The position numbers and the translations under genes were made by a program. The notes beneath the pieces were generated by a model that was given only the letters and a program-made list of their open reading frames with translations, was not told the origin of the DNA and ran no database searches. This document shows positions 8,542 to 15,989 of a stretch of DNA of 64,000 bases, piece by piece; position 1 is the first letter of the stretch, and each line of letters starts with the position of its first letter. Origin of the DNA: Massilia sp. PAMC28688 (GTDB lineage Bacteria; Pseudomonadota; Gammaproteobacteria; Burkholderiales; Burkholderiaceae_D); contig NZ_CP080378.1 of the NCBI RefSeq assembly GCF_019443445.1, positions 2,914,001 through 2,978,000 on the forward strand, written 5' to 3'.

Positions 8542-10113
8542 CTACGCGCTGACAGTGCTCAGTTTATCAGCCAGATTCCACGGCAACAAATCTTCAACCC
8601 GATTGACCGGATAGTCGGCGATGTGGGCCAGCACATGGCGTAGATAAGCCTGCGGATCGATGCCGTTGAGCTTGGCGCTGACGATCAGCGAGTACATCGT
8701 TGCAGCGCGCTCGCCGCCGCTGTCTGCGCCCATGAACAAGAAGTTCTTGCGGCCAAGGCAGCAGGTTCTCAACGCGTTCTCGGCGATGTTGTTGTCGATC
8801 TCGGCCAAGCCATCTTCGCAGTAGTACACCAGCGCCTGCCACTGATTGAGCAAGTAGTTTATGGCTTTCGTAGTGTCGGACTGGGTCGATAGTGTGAGCA
8901 GCCGTGCCCGCAACCATACTTCAAAGTCGTCGAGCAAAGGCCGCGCTTGTGCTTGCCGTATTCGCTGTCGATGATCAGGCAGCTGGCCGCGGATCTGTTC
9001 TTCGATTGCGTACAGTTCGCCGATCCGCCGCAACGCTTCTGTCGTTGTCACGGTCGCCTTGCGCGCATGCAGATCATGGATCTTGCGTCGCGCATGCGCC
9101 ATGCACGCTGCTTCGCGCACGCGGCCATCGGCGAAGATTTTATCGTAGCCTGGAAACGCGTCGGCCTGTAGAACCCCAGTGAAGTTGGCCAGGTGCGACT
9201 GTGGATGCTGGCCTTGGCGATTCGGCGTATAGGCGAACCATGCGGCCGGCGCCGCAGTCGAGCCGGAGCGCCTGTCGTCGCGCACGTAGACCCACAGGCG
9301 TGCTGTCTTGGTTTGGCCGTTCCCCGGCGCAAGCACAGGCATCGGCGTGTCATCCGAATGGATCTTGCCGGGCTGGAGCACGTAGCGCTGCAGTGCGTCG
9401 ACCAGGGGGCGCATCAGGGCCCCGCACGCACCTACCCAGCGCGCCATCGTGGAACGATCAAGCTCGACGCCGTCACGTGCGTAGATGGCGGACTGGCGGT
9501 ACAGTGGCAGATGGTCGGCGAACTTGGCGACGAGTATGTGCGCCAGCAAGCCTGGTCCTGCGATGCCGCGTTCGATGGGGCGGCTAGGCGCTGGCGCCTG
9601 CACGATGTGATCGCAGCAGGCGCATGCCTTCTTGCGGCGTATATGCCGAATTACCTTGAAGGCCGAATTGATGAGCTCAAGCTGCTCGGATACATCCTCG
9701 CCCAAGGGCTTGAGTTTGCCACCGCATTCGGAGCAGGCCTGGTCCGGCGGCTCAATGATATTGTCTTCGCGCGGTAGATGCACCGGCAGCGGCTGGCGCG
9801 CAACCTTGCGCGCGTGCGCAGCGGGCAATGTCGCTTTCTGCTCGCCGGCGCCATCCTCGGCAATGAGATCCTCCAGCCGCGTTTCCAGCAGTTCGATCTT
9901 GCGGTCGAGCTTCTCGGACTTGCGGCCAAACTGCATTCGCTTGAGCTTTGCCAACTGGAGTTTGAGCTGCTCGATTTCGAGAGAGCGGACATTGAGGGCC
10001 TGCTCCAGCGTCGTGACGGTATCGCGCAGTTGTTGCACTTCGCCGTCGCGCTGCAGCAGCAGCGCTTTTAAGGCTTCGATATCGTCGGGAAGTGAGGTAG
10101 GGCTGGAAGGCAT
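8542..10113 (-). CDS. tnpC: IS66 family transposase TnpC
   Basis: 523 residues. Order: N-terminal leucine-zipper-like coiled coil (~10-85, rich in heptad Leu, ending KRMQFGRKSEKL), a zinc-binding domain (CSECGGKLKPLGED ... ACACCDHIV), then the DDE catalytic domain with SDDTPMPVL, LQADAFPGYD and the C-terminal IDNNIAENALR-CCLGRKNFLF block, and the IS66 C-terminal domain ending near the stop. The length equals that of intact family members (~510-530). It is the last gene of the tnpA-tnpB-tnpC set, starting 29 bases after tnpB. No internal stop, so presumably active. Confidence 0.96.
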   Translation of the reverse strand: MPSSPTSLPDDIEALKALLLQRDGEVQQLRDTVTTLEQALNVRSLEIEQLKLQLAKLKRMQFGRKSEKLDRKIELLETRLEDLIAEDGAGEQKATLPAAHARKVARQPLPVHLPREDNIIEPPDQACSECGGKLKPLGEDVSEQLELINSAFKVIRHIRRKKACACCDHIVQAPAPSRPIERGIAGPGLLAHILVAKFADHLPLYRQSAIYARDGVELDRSTMARWVGACGALMRPLVDALQRYVLQPGKIHSDDTPMPVLAPGNGQTKTARLWVYVRDDRRSGSTAAPAAWFAYTPNRQGQHPQSHLANFTGVLQADAFPGYDKIFADGRVREAACMAHARRKIHDLHARKATVTTTEALRRIGELYAIEEQIRGQLPDHRQRIRQAQARPLLDDFEVWLRARLLTLSTQSDTTKAINYLLNQWQALVYYCEDGLAEIDNNIAENALRTCCLGRKNFLFMGADSGGERAATMYSLIVSAKLNGIDPQAYLRHVLAHIADYPVNRVEDLLPWNLADKLSTVSA

Positions 10114-10142
10114 GCGCGCAGTTTACGCGCATGTTTAAACGT

Positions 10143-10490
10143 TTACAACACCGACATGAGGGGCGCGGTGCGTTCGGGCTGTTTCCAGTTGATGCCTTCG
10201 AGGAGCATCGACAGTTGGGCCGGCGTCAGATGGACCTTGCCGTCGGTTGCTTGCGGCCAGACGAAGCGGCCATGCTCGAGGCGCTTGGCGAACATGCACA
10301 GGCCATCGCCACTGGACCACAGCAACTTGATGACGTTGCCGCGCCGACCACGGAACGCGAACACGTGGCCGCTGAATGGGTCGTCCAGCAACGCACTCTC
10401 CACCTTGGCCGCCAGGCCGTTAAAGCCGCAGCGCATATCCGTGAAGCCTGCAGCGATCCAGATACGTGTGCCCGCCGGCAGCCCGATCAT
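10143..10490 (-). CDS. tnpB: IS66 family accessory protein TnpB
   Basis: 115 residues with the TnpB hallmarks IAAGFTDMRCGFNGLAAKV, HVFAFRGRRGNVIKLLWSSGDG and LEHGRFVWP. It is needed with TnpA and TnpC for transposition of IS66-type elements; its biochemical role is not settled. The ATG overlaps the tnpA stop as ATGA, so translation is coupled. Full length. Confidence 0.96.
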   Translation of the reverse strand: MIGLPAGTRIWIAAGFTDMRCGFNGLAAKVESALLDDPFSGHVFAFRGRRGNVIKLLWSSGDGLCMFAKRLEHGRFVWPQATDGKVHLTPAQLSMLLEGINWKQPERTAPLMSVL

Positions 10491-10891
10491 GGTCGCAGAC
10501 TCTGGAAGATCGTTCTGAGCAGCGCAGCGTCGACGCCCTCGTGAACACGCACGACCGCGTCGGCGAAGATGATCTCGACCGTGCTCAGGTTGGCGGCAGG
10601 CGACGCCGCTTGGGCGATCACCGCCGGCGCCACCATCAACGGAGTATCCGCAATAACGACCGGCAGCAACGTTGTGCTTGCGTCCGGTATATTGTCAAAG
10701 AGACCTGCGCGATACTCGCGGCGCCACTTGAACACCATGTTGGCGTTGACGCCGTTGGCCATCGAAAGCTTCGAAACCGACACCCCGGCTTCGCACGCCG
10801 CAGCGGCAAGGCGCCGCTTGAACTCGACCGGATAGTTCGGCCGCCCTTTCCGGTTTCCCGGCTTCATTTCAGTATCCAAAGTAGTTCCCAT
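10487..10891 (-). CDS. tnpA: IS66 family accessory protein TnpA (helix-turn-helix)
   Basis: 134 residues from the ATG giving MGTTLDTEMKPGNRKGRP; the frame stays open further upstream into the terminal repeat but those codons are non-coding in character. The YPVEFKRRLAAAACEAGVSVSKLSMANGVNANMVFKWRREY segment is a transposase-type helix-turn-helix. The C-terminus ends RTIFQSLRP, as in other TnpA proteins. First gene of the transposition operon, coupled to tnpB by a 4-base overlap. The start could be one codon earlier. Confidence 0.92.
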   Translation of the reverse strand: MGTTLDTEMKPGNRKGRPNYPVEFKRRLAAAACEAGVSVSKLSMANGVNANMVFKWRREYRAGLFDNIPDASTTLLPVVIADTPLMVAPAVIAQAASPAANLSTVEIIFADAVVRVHEGVDAALLRTIFQSLRP

Positions 10892-10932
10892 CATAAAAGT
10901 AGTGGGAACTACTTTGGCGGGCATGCCTACTT

Positions 10933-10962
10933 GCGTCCAGACGGTGCTGGCGTCACGCTTAC
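10933..10962 (-). repeat. Right terminal inverted repeat of the IS66 element
   Basis: On the minus strand it starts GTAAGCGTGACGCCAG and pairs with 7857-7886. The element ends at base 10962 and the duplication GATGAAGC follows at once. Confidence 0.92.
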
Positions 10963-11259
10963 GATGAAGCCAAGGCACTTGGCGCGCGCTGGAACAGCGC
11001 CCGCAAATCCTGGTACGTGCCCGATGGCGTAGACGCGGCGCCATTCACCCGCTGGTTTGCCGCAGGCGGCGACGTGCCGGCCGCAGTATCAAAAGATTCT
11101 TTCTCTGCCAAGCAGGTGACGGGAAAGCATTACGTTGAGCTTGTTCACGATTGCAATCCTTTCACCACCTGCACGCAATGCGCTGACGCGCTGGCAGCGT
11201 CCGGCTGGACAGAGGCTCACAAGGCCGTCAAGCAGATGCTGGGCGCGCTCGGCAAATGA
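10963..11259 (+). pseudogene. 3' part of the interrupted DUF5710 gene, with the right target duplication (10963-10970)
   Basis: Read in the original frame it continues DEAKALGARWNSARKSWYVP, completing the DUF5710 domain, then goes on through DAAPFTRWFA to the stop at 11259. The ancestral gene is 7816-7856 joined to 10971-11259: 330 bases, 109 residues. An ATG at 11017 could in principle still start a shorter product of 80 residues (MPDGVDAAPF onward), without the domain. The C-terminal CNPFTTCTQC motif could bind metal. The function of DUF5710 proteins is not known to me. The stop overlaps the next start as ATGA, so the two genes were coupled. Confidence 0.88.
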
Positions 11260-11507
11260 TTGAGTGCAACCGCACCATGGAACAGGCGCGCCGCGACTTT
11301 GCGGCCGGGCGCCTGCAAGGCGCGGCGCTGCTGCGCGTGCCCATGCGCCAGGGTGAATGGAACGTGCGCCTCGCCGGCAGCAAGGGCGACACCGGCATGC
11401 TGCTGGACGTGAAGGATCTGGCGCCGCACGTTTTCCGCAGTCTTGACGAGGCCGTGCACGCGCTGGAACAGATCGGCTTTTCCTTCAGCCAGCTCAAGCT
11501 TGCCTGA
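11256..11507 (+). CDS. Small hypothetical protein coupled to the broken DUF5710 gene
   Basis: 83 residues starting inside the stop of the previous gene (ATGA). The product is a single small domain: RRDFAAGRLQGAALLRVP, then EWNVRLAGSKGDTGMLLDV and FRSLDEAVHALEQIGF, suggesting a small alpha/beta protein. No signal peptide or membrane segment. I do not recognise a characterised family. Because its start depends on translation of the DUF5710 frame, the IS66 insertion may have lowered or changed its expression. Confidence 0.6.
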   Translation: MIECNRTMEQARRDFAAGRLQGAALLRVPMRQGEWNVRLAGSKGDTGMLLDVKDLAPHVFRSLDEAVHALEQIGFSFSQLKLA

Positions 11508-11538
11508 CAGCCCGGCCAAGGGTGGCTGAAGCCCGTTC

Positions 11539-13083
11539 CTACACCAACGGCTCGACAGCCATGGGCGCGGCAATGGTGTCTAACGCCAGCTCCGAACTGT
11601 TCAGCGCACCCTCGACAAAGCCCTGGTAGTCGGAGTACGCCTCGCCCACGATGTGCACATTCTTGGCGCCGCTGCCAAAGTCGAATGCCTTGAACGCATC
11701 CATCACCTTCCACGACCGCACGCCCGGCTGCCAGCCATGGTTGGCCGCGCCATACGGGCTGCGCGCCCAGTCACGGATGCCGTAGGTGATGATGGAGTTG
11801 CGGATGTAGGCCGTCGCTTCGTCCAGCGTCTGCTCGCTGAACACGCGCTTGGAGTGGGCGTTGAGCTGCAGGTGCGCTTCATTGGATTCGAGCGAGCGTT
11901 TCACGTCGCGCGCCACAAACAGGGCAAAGGCGTCGACAATGCGCGCATCCTGGTCCACTTCGGCGCGGTCGTGCTTGTCCGGGTCGCTCAGGTAATGACG
12001 CCAGAATTCGGTGGAAGGCCGGTCCATGTACAGCATCATCATGCCGTGGCCGTCATGGTCGCGTTCTTGCGGGCGGCGGAAGTAATGCACTTCGCGCGTG
12101 GGCATGCAATTGGCGTACTGCTGGGGCGGCTGGTTGTAATTCCACCAGGGCGCGTTACTGACGAAGAAAATCTTCAGCATGGGAAAGCCATTCACGGCAT
12201 CGAGGTGGGTCGCGATGTGTTCCGGCAGGTGCGCCCCCAGCCTGACCAGCGGCAGGCGCGGCAATGCCAGAATCAAGCGTTCGGCCTGCAGCTGGATGGG
12301 GCCGTTCTTGGTGCGCACGTCCAGTTCCAGCGCCGACTGCCCCAGGCCTGTGGGCCGAAAGCCCAGCAGGGTGTGACCACCGGCCAGCGTCACATTGGGC
12401 AGGGCATGGATGCGCGCCATCAAGCCATCGGTCAGCTTGGCCGAGCCGCCCTCGATACTGGCCAGCTTCTGGCCCACTGTCTTGAGCGCGCGCAGCCACC
12501 AGATGATCCATTCGATGGCGTTCAGATTTTCCGGAATCATGTGGTAAAAGGTGCCCGTGTCGCGCAGCTTGACCAGCGCCCGGTGGCTGAGGATGCCGCT
12601 GGCCGACATGGCATTCCAGAAGCCCGTGGCCCACAGGGGCTGGCCGTGCAGCTGGGCATGCTTGCGCAGGCGCAGGTAATCATGCTCGGTCAGGCTGTCG
12701 ATCCATGCTTGGTCATTGGGATCGCGCCCCATCACCAGCATGATGCCGCGCTTGAGCAGTTGCAGCGAATTGAGGCCTTGTTCTTCGGGCGGCAGCTCTA
12801 CATCGGGCGCGCCAACGGTTTCGGCCGATGGGCCGGAAAACTCCACCAGCCCCACGTTCAATTCCGCGCACAGGCGGGCAAAGCGCGGCTGCAGTGTCGG
12901 TTCGAAGCGCATGGGGCCGTACTCGGCAATGAAACCATCCATGTCCTCGGTTTCGATGCGGCCGCCCCAGCGGTCCGACGACGCTTCCAGGATCAGGACC
13001 TTGTGTCCGGCCTCGGCCAGGCGCACGGCGCAGTACAGGCCCGAGACGCCGCCGCCGGCAATGACGATTTCTTGTTCAAGCAT
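11539..13083 (-). CDS. Flavin-containing amine oxidase (monoamine oxidase-like)
   Basis: 514 residues. The N-terminus has the FAD dinucleotide-binding fold: IVIAGGGVSGLYCAVRLAEAG, then the acidic LILEAS at the end of beta-2 and the GGRIET arginine motif. The C-terminus has the second FAD contact, NVHIVGEAYSDYQGFVEGAL. These mark the PF01593 amine oxidase family (monoamine oxidase, polyamine oxidase, L-amino-acid oxidase). No signal peptide, so cytoplasmic. The substrate cannot be told from sequence. It stands alone on the minus strand. Class confident. Confidence 0.88.
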   Translation of the reverse strand: MLEQEIVIAGGGVSGLYCAVRLAEAGHKVLILEASSDRWGGRIETEDMDGFIAEYGPMRFEPTLQPRFARLCAELNVGLVEFSGPSAETVGAPDVELPPEEQGLNSLQLLKRGIMLVMGRDPNDQAWIDSLTEHDYLRLRKHAQLHGQPLWATGFWNAMSASGILSHRALVKLRDTGTFYHMIPENLNAIEWIIWWLRALKTVGQKLASIEGGSAKLTDGLMARIHALPNVTLAGGHTLLGFRPTGLGQSALELDVRTKNGPIQLQAERLILALPRLPLVRLGAHLPEHIATHLDAVNGFPMLKIFFVSNAPWWNYNQPPQQYANCMPTREVHYFRRPQERDHDGHGMMMLYMDRPSTEFWRHYLSDPDKHDRAEVDQDARIVDAFALFVARDVKRSLESNEAHLQLNAHSKRVFSEQTLDEATAYIRNSIITYGIRDWARSPYGAANHGWQPGVRSWKVMDAFKAFDFGSGAKNVHIVGEAYSDYQGFVEGALNSSELALDTIAAPMAVEPLV

Positions 13084-13168
13084 GGAAGTTCACCAGGATG
13101 TACGCAAAGGGCAGGATTGTCCCACGCTTGTGCTCGCTTGGGATAGGGATTTCGCGGCGGCGCGCATG

Positions 13169-13194
13169 CGAAAACGGCCTCTTGCGAGGCCGTT
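13169..13194 (-). terminator. Rho-independent terminator of the gene at 13202
   Basis: Perfect 9-bp stem AACGGCCTC / GAGGCCGTT around a 4-base loop; on the minus strand it is followed by TTTTCG. It lies just after the stop of the gene at 13202-13966. Confidence 0.75.
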
Positions 13195-13201
13195 GCGTTC
13201 A

Positions 13202-13966
13202 TCAGTAATGCTGGCGTTTGCGCGCCATCTTGTCGAATACGCGCACCACCCAGCAGGGCGACCACGACACGCCTTTTTCACCGGGCAGGCTGGAATCGTA
13301 GGAATCGTTCTGCGCCTGCGGCTGTACCGCCGCGCTGGCCACGAAACCGGGTCCGCTGATGGGAATCGTCACGCCCAGTTCCGGCATTTCCTTTTCCACC
13401 GTGCAGTTGCAGCCGACCAGGTCGAGCGTCTTGGCCAGGCGCTGCGCCGCCACATGGTCCAGGCGCCGACGCAATACGGCCTTTGGCGTGGCCAGCAGCT
13501 GTTCCACTTCTTCCGGCGTACGCTTGAACAGCGGCACCAGCTTGCTGATCATGGCCCGGTGGTCGACATGCTTCTGGATACTGTCCAGCGTCACACAAAA
13601 CGTGGCCGGACGATGGACCTTGTTGGCCTGTTCGTCAATCACGGTCAGCGCCAGGGCGCCGGCCCGGCGCAGCAGGAAGGGGATCACCTCCACGTTGCGC
13701 GCGGTGATGTGAACGATGCCGATGTCGCCCGTAAAGCCTGCCATGAGGGGGCGCTCGCCCCAGGGGCACACGGCGCCCTCAGGAGCACTGGCATAAAAGC
13801 CGGACGAGATGCAGGGAAAGCGCGCGACCAGCGCATCATGGAACTGGATCAGGCGTGGCGCGGGCGCGGCGCCGTGCGACTCGCGCAGCAGCGCGTCGGC
13901 AAACCCGTACGCATCATGGTTATAGGGCGGCACCGAGGGCACCACCACTTTCAATACATAGTTCAT
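13202..13966 (-). CDS. Hypothetical protein with a possible L7/L12 C-terminal-like domain
   Basis: 254 residues, no signal peptide or membrane segment. The central part (~125-195: ISKLVPLFKRTPEEVEQLLATP, then RRRLDHVAAQRLAKTLDLVGCNCTVE) follows the beta-alpha-alpha-beta-alpha-beta pattern of the ribosomal L7/L12 C-terminal domain, as in proteins that borrow that fold. The N-terminal ~110 residues contain YASAPEGAVCPWGERP and look like a separate domain. Function unknown. A terminator follows it and an AT-rich divergent promoter region lies upstream (13967-14099). The fold idea is inference from residue pattern only. Confidence 0.6.
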   Translation of the reverse strand: MNYVLKVVVPSVPPYNHDAYGFADALLRESHGAAPAPRLIQFHDALVARFPCISSGFYASAPEGAVCPWGERPLMAGFTGDIGIVHITARNVEVIPFLLRRAGALALTVIDEQANKVHRPATFCVTLDSIQKHVDHRAMISKLVPLFKRTPEEVEQLLATPKAVLRRRLDHVAAQRLAKTLDLVGCNCTVEKEMPELGVTIPISGPGFVASAAVQPQAQNDSYDSSLPGEKGVSWSPCWVVRVFDKMARKRQHY

Positions 13967-14099
13967 AAGAAACTATTATTTATTCGAAGAAAGTCATATT
14001 GTATTGTATTTGGGAATATTGAGACTCGAAATTACCGTCACTGTGGTTTTGATGGTGTTACCATTTTCATTCCAATCATCATTCCGTAGGTAAAGTGAC

Positions 14100-14816
14100 A
14101 TGTTGAAGGTTCTGGCGTGCTTTTTCGCCATGGTCAGCGGGCTTGCGCATGCCGGCAGCGAGGAACTGCGTATGATCGCGCCGCGCAACCAGTCCATGCC
14201 GCTGGCCCAGTTTGAGGGCGGGCACATCAGCGGCGGCATCCTGAAGGACCTGGGCGAAGCGCTGGCCGCGCGCCTGGGCCGGCACGCCGTGTTCACCACT
14301 GTCGATGGCATGCGCATTCCTGCTGCCCTCACGGCCGGCGAGGCGGACGGCATTTGCTACGTGCGCCCGATCTGGATCGATGGCGACTATCACTGGAGCC
14401 AGCCGCTCATTCCCGATGCCGAACTGGTTGCAGCCCGGCCCGGCGCGCCCGTCCTGCGTTCCCTGCTCGATCTGCGCGACCGCCCGGTGGCCACCGTGGC
14501 GGGCTACCGCTATCCGCGCCTGGAGCAGGTGCTGGGACTGCGTTTCCAGCGCCTCGATTCGACCACCATGGAAGAGAACCTCCAGCTGGTCTTGGCGGGC
14601 AAGGCGCGCTATACGGTGGTGGGAAAGAGCACACTGGCGTGGCATCAGAAGCGCAATCCCCAGTTGCGTCTGCGCGCCGACCTGGTGTTTGCCTCGTTCT
14701 CGGCCCAGTGTGCATTTTCGCGCCGCAGCCGTGTGCCGCCGGCGGAGATTGATCGTGCCATCAGTTCCCTCGTGCAGGACGGCAGCGTGACCAACATCCT
14801 GGCGAGGTATCGCTGA
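14100..14816 (+). CDS. Periplasmic solute-binding protein, family 3 type (SBP_bac_3-like)
   Basis: 238 residues. A short signal peptide (MLKVLACFFAMVSGLAHAG) is followed by LRMIAPRNQSMPL, then SGGILKDLGEALAARLG and GEADGICYV, the order seen in amino-acid-type binding proteins. A downstream ILARY ending also fits. No permease or ATPase is adjacent, so it probably acts as a lone sensor or scavenging protein. The stop overlaps the next start (TGATG), so it is coupled to a membrane-anchored protein. Ligand unknown. A site resembling Shine-Dalgarno (TAGGTAAAG) precedes the ATG. Confidence 0.78.
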   Translation: MLKVLACFFAMVSGLAHAGSEELRMIAPRNQSMPLAQFEGGHISGGILKDLGEALAARLGRHAVFTTVDGMRIPAALTAGEADGICYVRPIWIDGDYHWSQPLIPDAELVAARPGAPVLRSLLDLRDRPVATVAGYRYPRLEQVLGLRFQRLDSTTMEENLQLVLAGKARYTVVGKSTLAWHQKRNPQLRLRADLVFASFSAQCAFSRRSRVPPAEIDRAISSLVQDGSVTNILARYR

Positions 14817-15268
14817 TGGCTCACCCGGCCGTGGCATACGCACGGCGCCATACGCTGGTGGCCACCATCACCGTGGTTACCGTGGTGGTGATGGTGTATG
14901 CCGCCATGGCCCCGATTCCCGCATCCAGCCGCGAGCATGTGCTGGACATCACGCGCGGCGCCATGGCCCGGCGCGCGGCCGGAGACATGACCGGCGCCCT
15001 GCCGCAGATGGTGCCCCTGACATTGGGCGTGCGCGACGTTCTGCACATCCGCAACAACGACTTGGTTGCGCATTTCTTTGGCGCGCTGTCGCTGGCTCCC
15101 GGCGAAGCCATCAAGGTGCCGTTTGACGAAGCGGGCACGCAGGAATTCGCATCAAGTGCGCATTTCCATGGCAAGGCCACGGTGCAGGTCGACGCCTGGC
15201 CCGACCCCGGCATGGCGCGCCTGCGCTGGCGCCTGCGCGAGTGGAACGACGCCATTCGCCGCTATTGA
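14816..15268 (+). CDS. Membrane-anchored cupredoxin-like hypothetical protein
   Basis: 150 residues, coupled to the binding-protein gene by a one-base stop/start overlap. One N-terminal transmembrane helix (~14-34) is followed by a periplasmic part with a cupredoxin-like beta pattern: LHIRNNDLVAHFFGALSLAPGEAIKVPF, then EFASSAHFHGKATVQV. Two His sites (VAHFF and AHFHG) lie where type 1 copper proteins hold ligands, but the Cys expected of a blue copper site is missing. Copper binding is therefore doubtful. No characterised homologue recognised. Confidence 0.6.
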   Translation: MAHPAVAYARRHTLVATITVVTVVVMVYAAMAPIPASSREHVLDITRGAMARRAAGDMTGALPQMVPLTLGVRDVLHIRNNDLVAHFFGALSLAPGEAIKVPFDEAGTQEFASSAHFHGKATVQVDAWPDPGMARLRWRLREWNDAIRRY

Positions 15269-15322
15269 AGAGCGCTTTACAATCGTGCAAAGCGGTTGTG
15301 GCGTTTCTGTCATGATGGCGCC

Positions 15323-15940
15323 ATGTCCGCTCTCACCTTTCCCTTGTTCCCGCTCGGCACAGTGCTGTTTCCGGACGGCGTGCTGCCGCTGCAGATTTTC
15401 GAGGTCCGCTACCTCGACATGATCAGCCGCTGCATTGCCGACGGCACGCCCTTTGGCGTGGTGCTGCTGACCGAAGGCGGGGAAGTGCGCACGCCGGAAG
15501 GGCAGGAGCGCTTTGTCCAGGGTGGCACGCTGGCGGCAGTGCAGGAAACCACTGCCTCGGCGCCCGGTCTGTTGCAGGTGCTGTGCCGCGGCGCATCGCG
15601 CTTTCGCATCCTGTCGAGCGAGCGGCGTCCCAATGGCTTGTGGATGGCCACCACCGAGCTGATGGAAGACGACCGCACCATTGCCGTGCCGTCCGAGCTG
15701 CAGGGCGCAGCCGATGCGCTCGACCGCGTGCTCGCGCAGCTGCACGATGTACCGCAGGAACGCTGGCCGGTGCTGCCGCCATTCAAGCTCGATGACTGCG
15801 GCTGGGTGGCGAATCGCTGGTGCGACCTGCTTCCCTTGCCCAATTCCGAAAAGCAGAGCCTGCTCATGCTCGACAATCCCGTGATCCGGCTCGAACTCAT
15901 GCACGACCTGCTGGAAGAACACGGCTACATCACGTCATGA
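15323..15940 (+). CDS. LON substrate-binding-domain protein
   Basis: 205 residues from the ATG giving MSALTFPLFPLGTVLFPDG; an earlier GTG-type start would add nine unlikely residues. The FPLFPLGTVLFPDGVLPLQIFEVRYLDMI block is the diagnostic opening of the LON N-terminal (PUA-like) domain; there is no AAA or protease part. Such stand-alone proteins are common in proteobacteria and their role is unclear, perhaps in substrate recognition. Directly followed by a bidirectional terminator. Confidence 0.88.
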   Translation: MSALTFPLFPLGTVLFPDGVLPLQIFEVRYLDMISRCIADGTPFGVVLLTEGGEVRTPEGQERFVQGGTLAAVQETTASAPGLLQVLCRGASRFRILSSERRPNGLWMATTELMEDDRTIAVPSELQGAADALDRVLAQLHDVPQERWPVLPPFKLDDCGWVANRWCDLLPLPNSEKQSLLMLDNPVIRLELMHDLLEEHGYITS

Positions 15941-15972
15941 AAAACGGCGGAGTGTTGTCTCCGCCGTTCTTT
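15941..15972. terminator. Bidirectional rho-independent terminator between convergent genes
   Basis: Perfect 10-bp stem AACGGCGGAG / CTCCGCCGTT around TGTTGT. On the minus strand it ends in TTTTTC, a good U-tract for the Gly-rich gene; on the plus strand CTTTG follows, weaker, for the LON-domain gene. Confidence 0.8.
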
Positions 15973-15989
15973 GTCAACTGCCTTGACAC

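Larger units (their letters stand above)
7857..10962 (-). mobile_element. Complete IS66-family insertion sequence, 3106 bp, with passenger gene
   Basis: Bounded by imperfect 30-bp inverted repeats starting GTAAGCGTG and flanked by a perfect 8-bp target duplication. It contains, on the minus strand in transcription order, tnpA, tnpB and tnpC, plus a fourth gene (7891-8490) of the pRiA4b ORF-3 type between tnpC and the left end. All three transposition genes are full length with no frameshift, so the element looks intact. Perfect duplications and an easily reconstructed target gene argue for a recent insertion. Confidence 0.95.
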
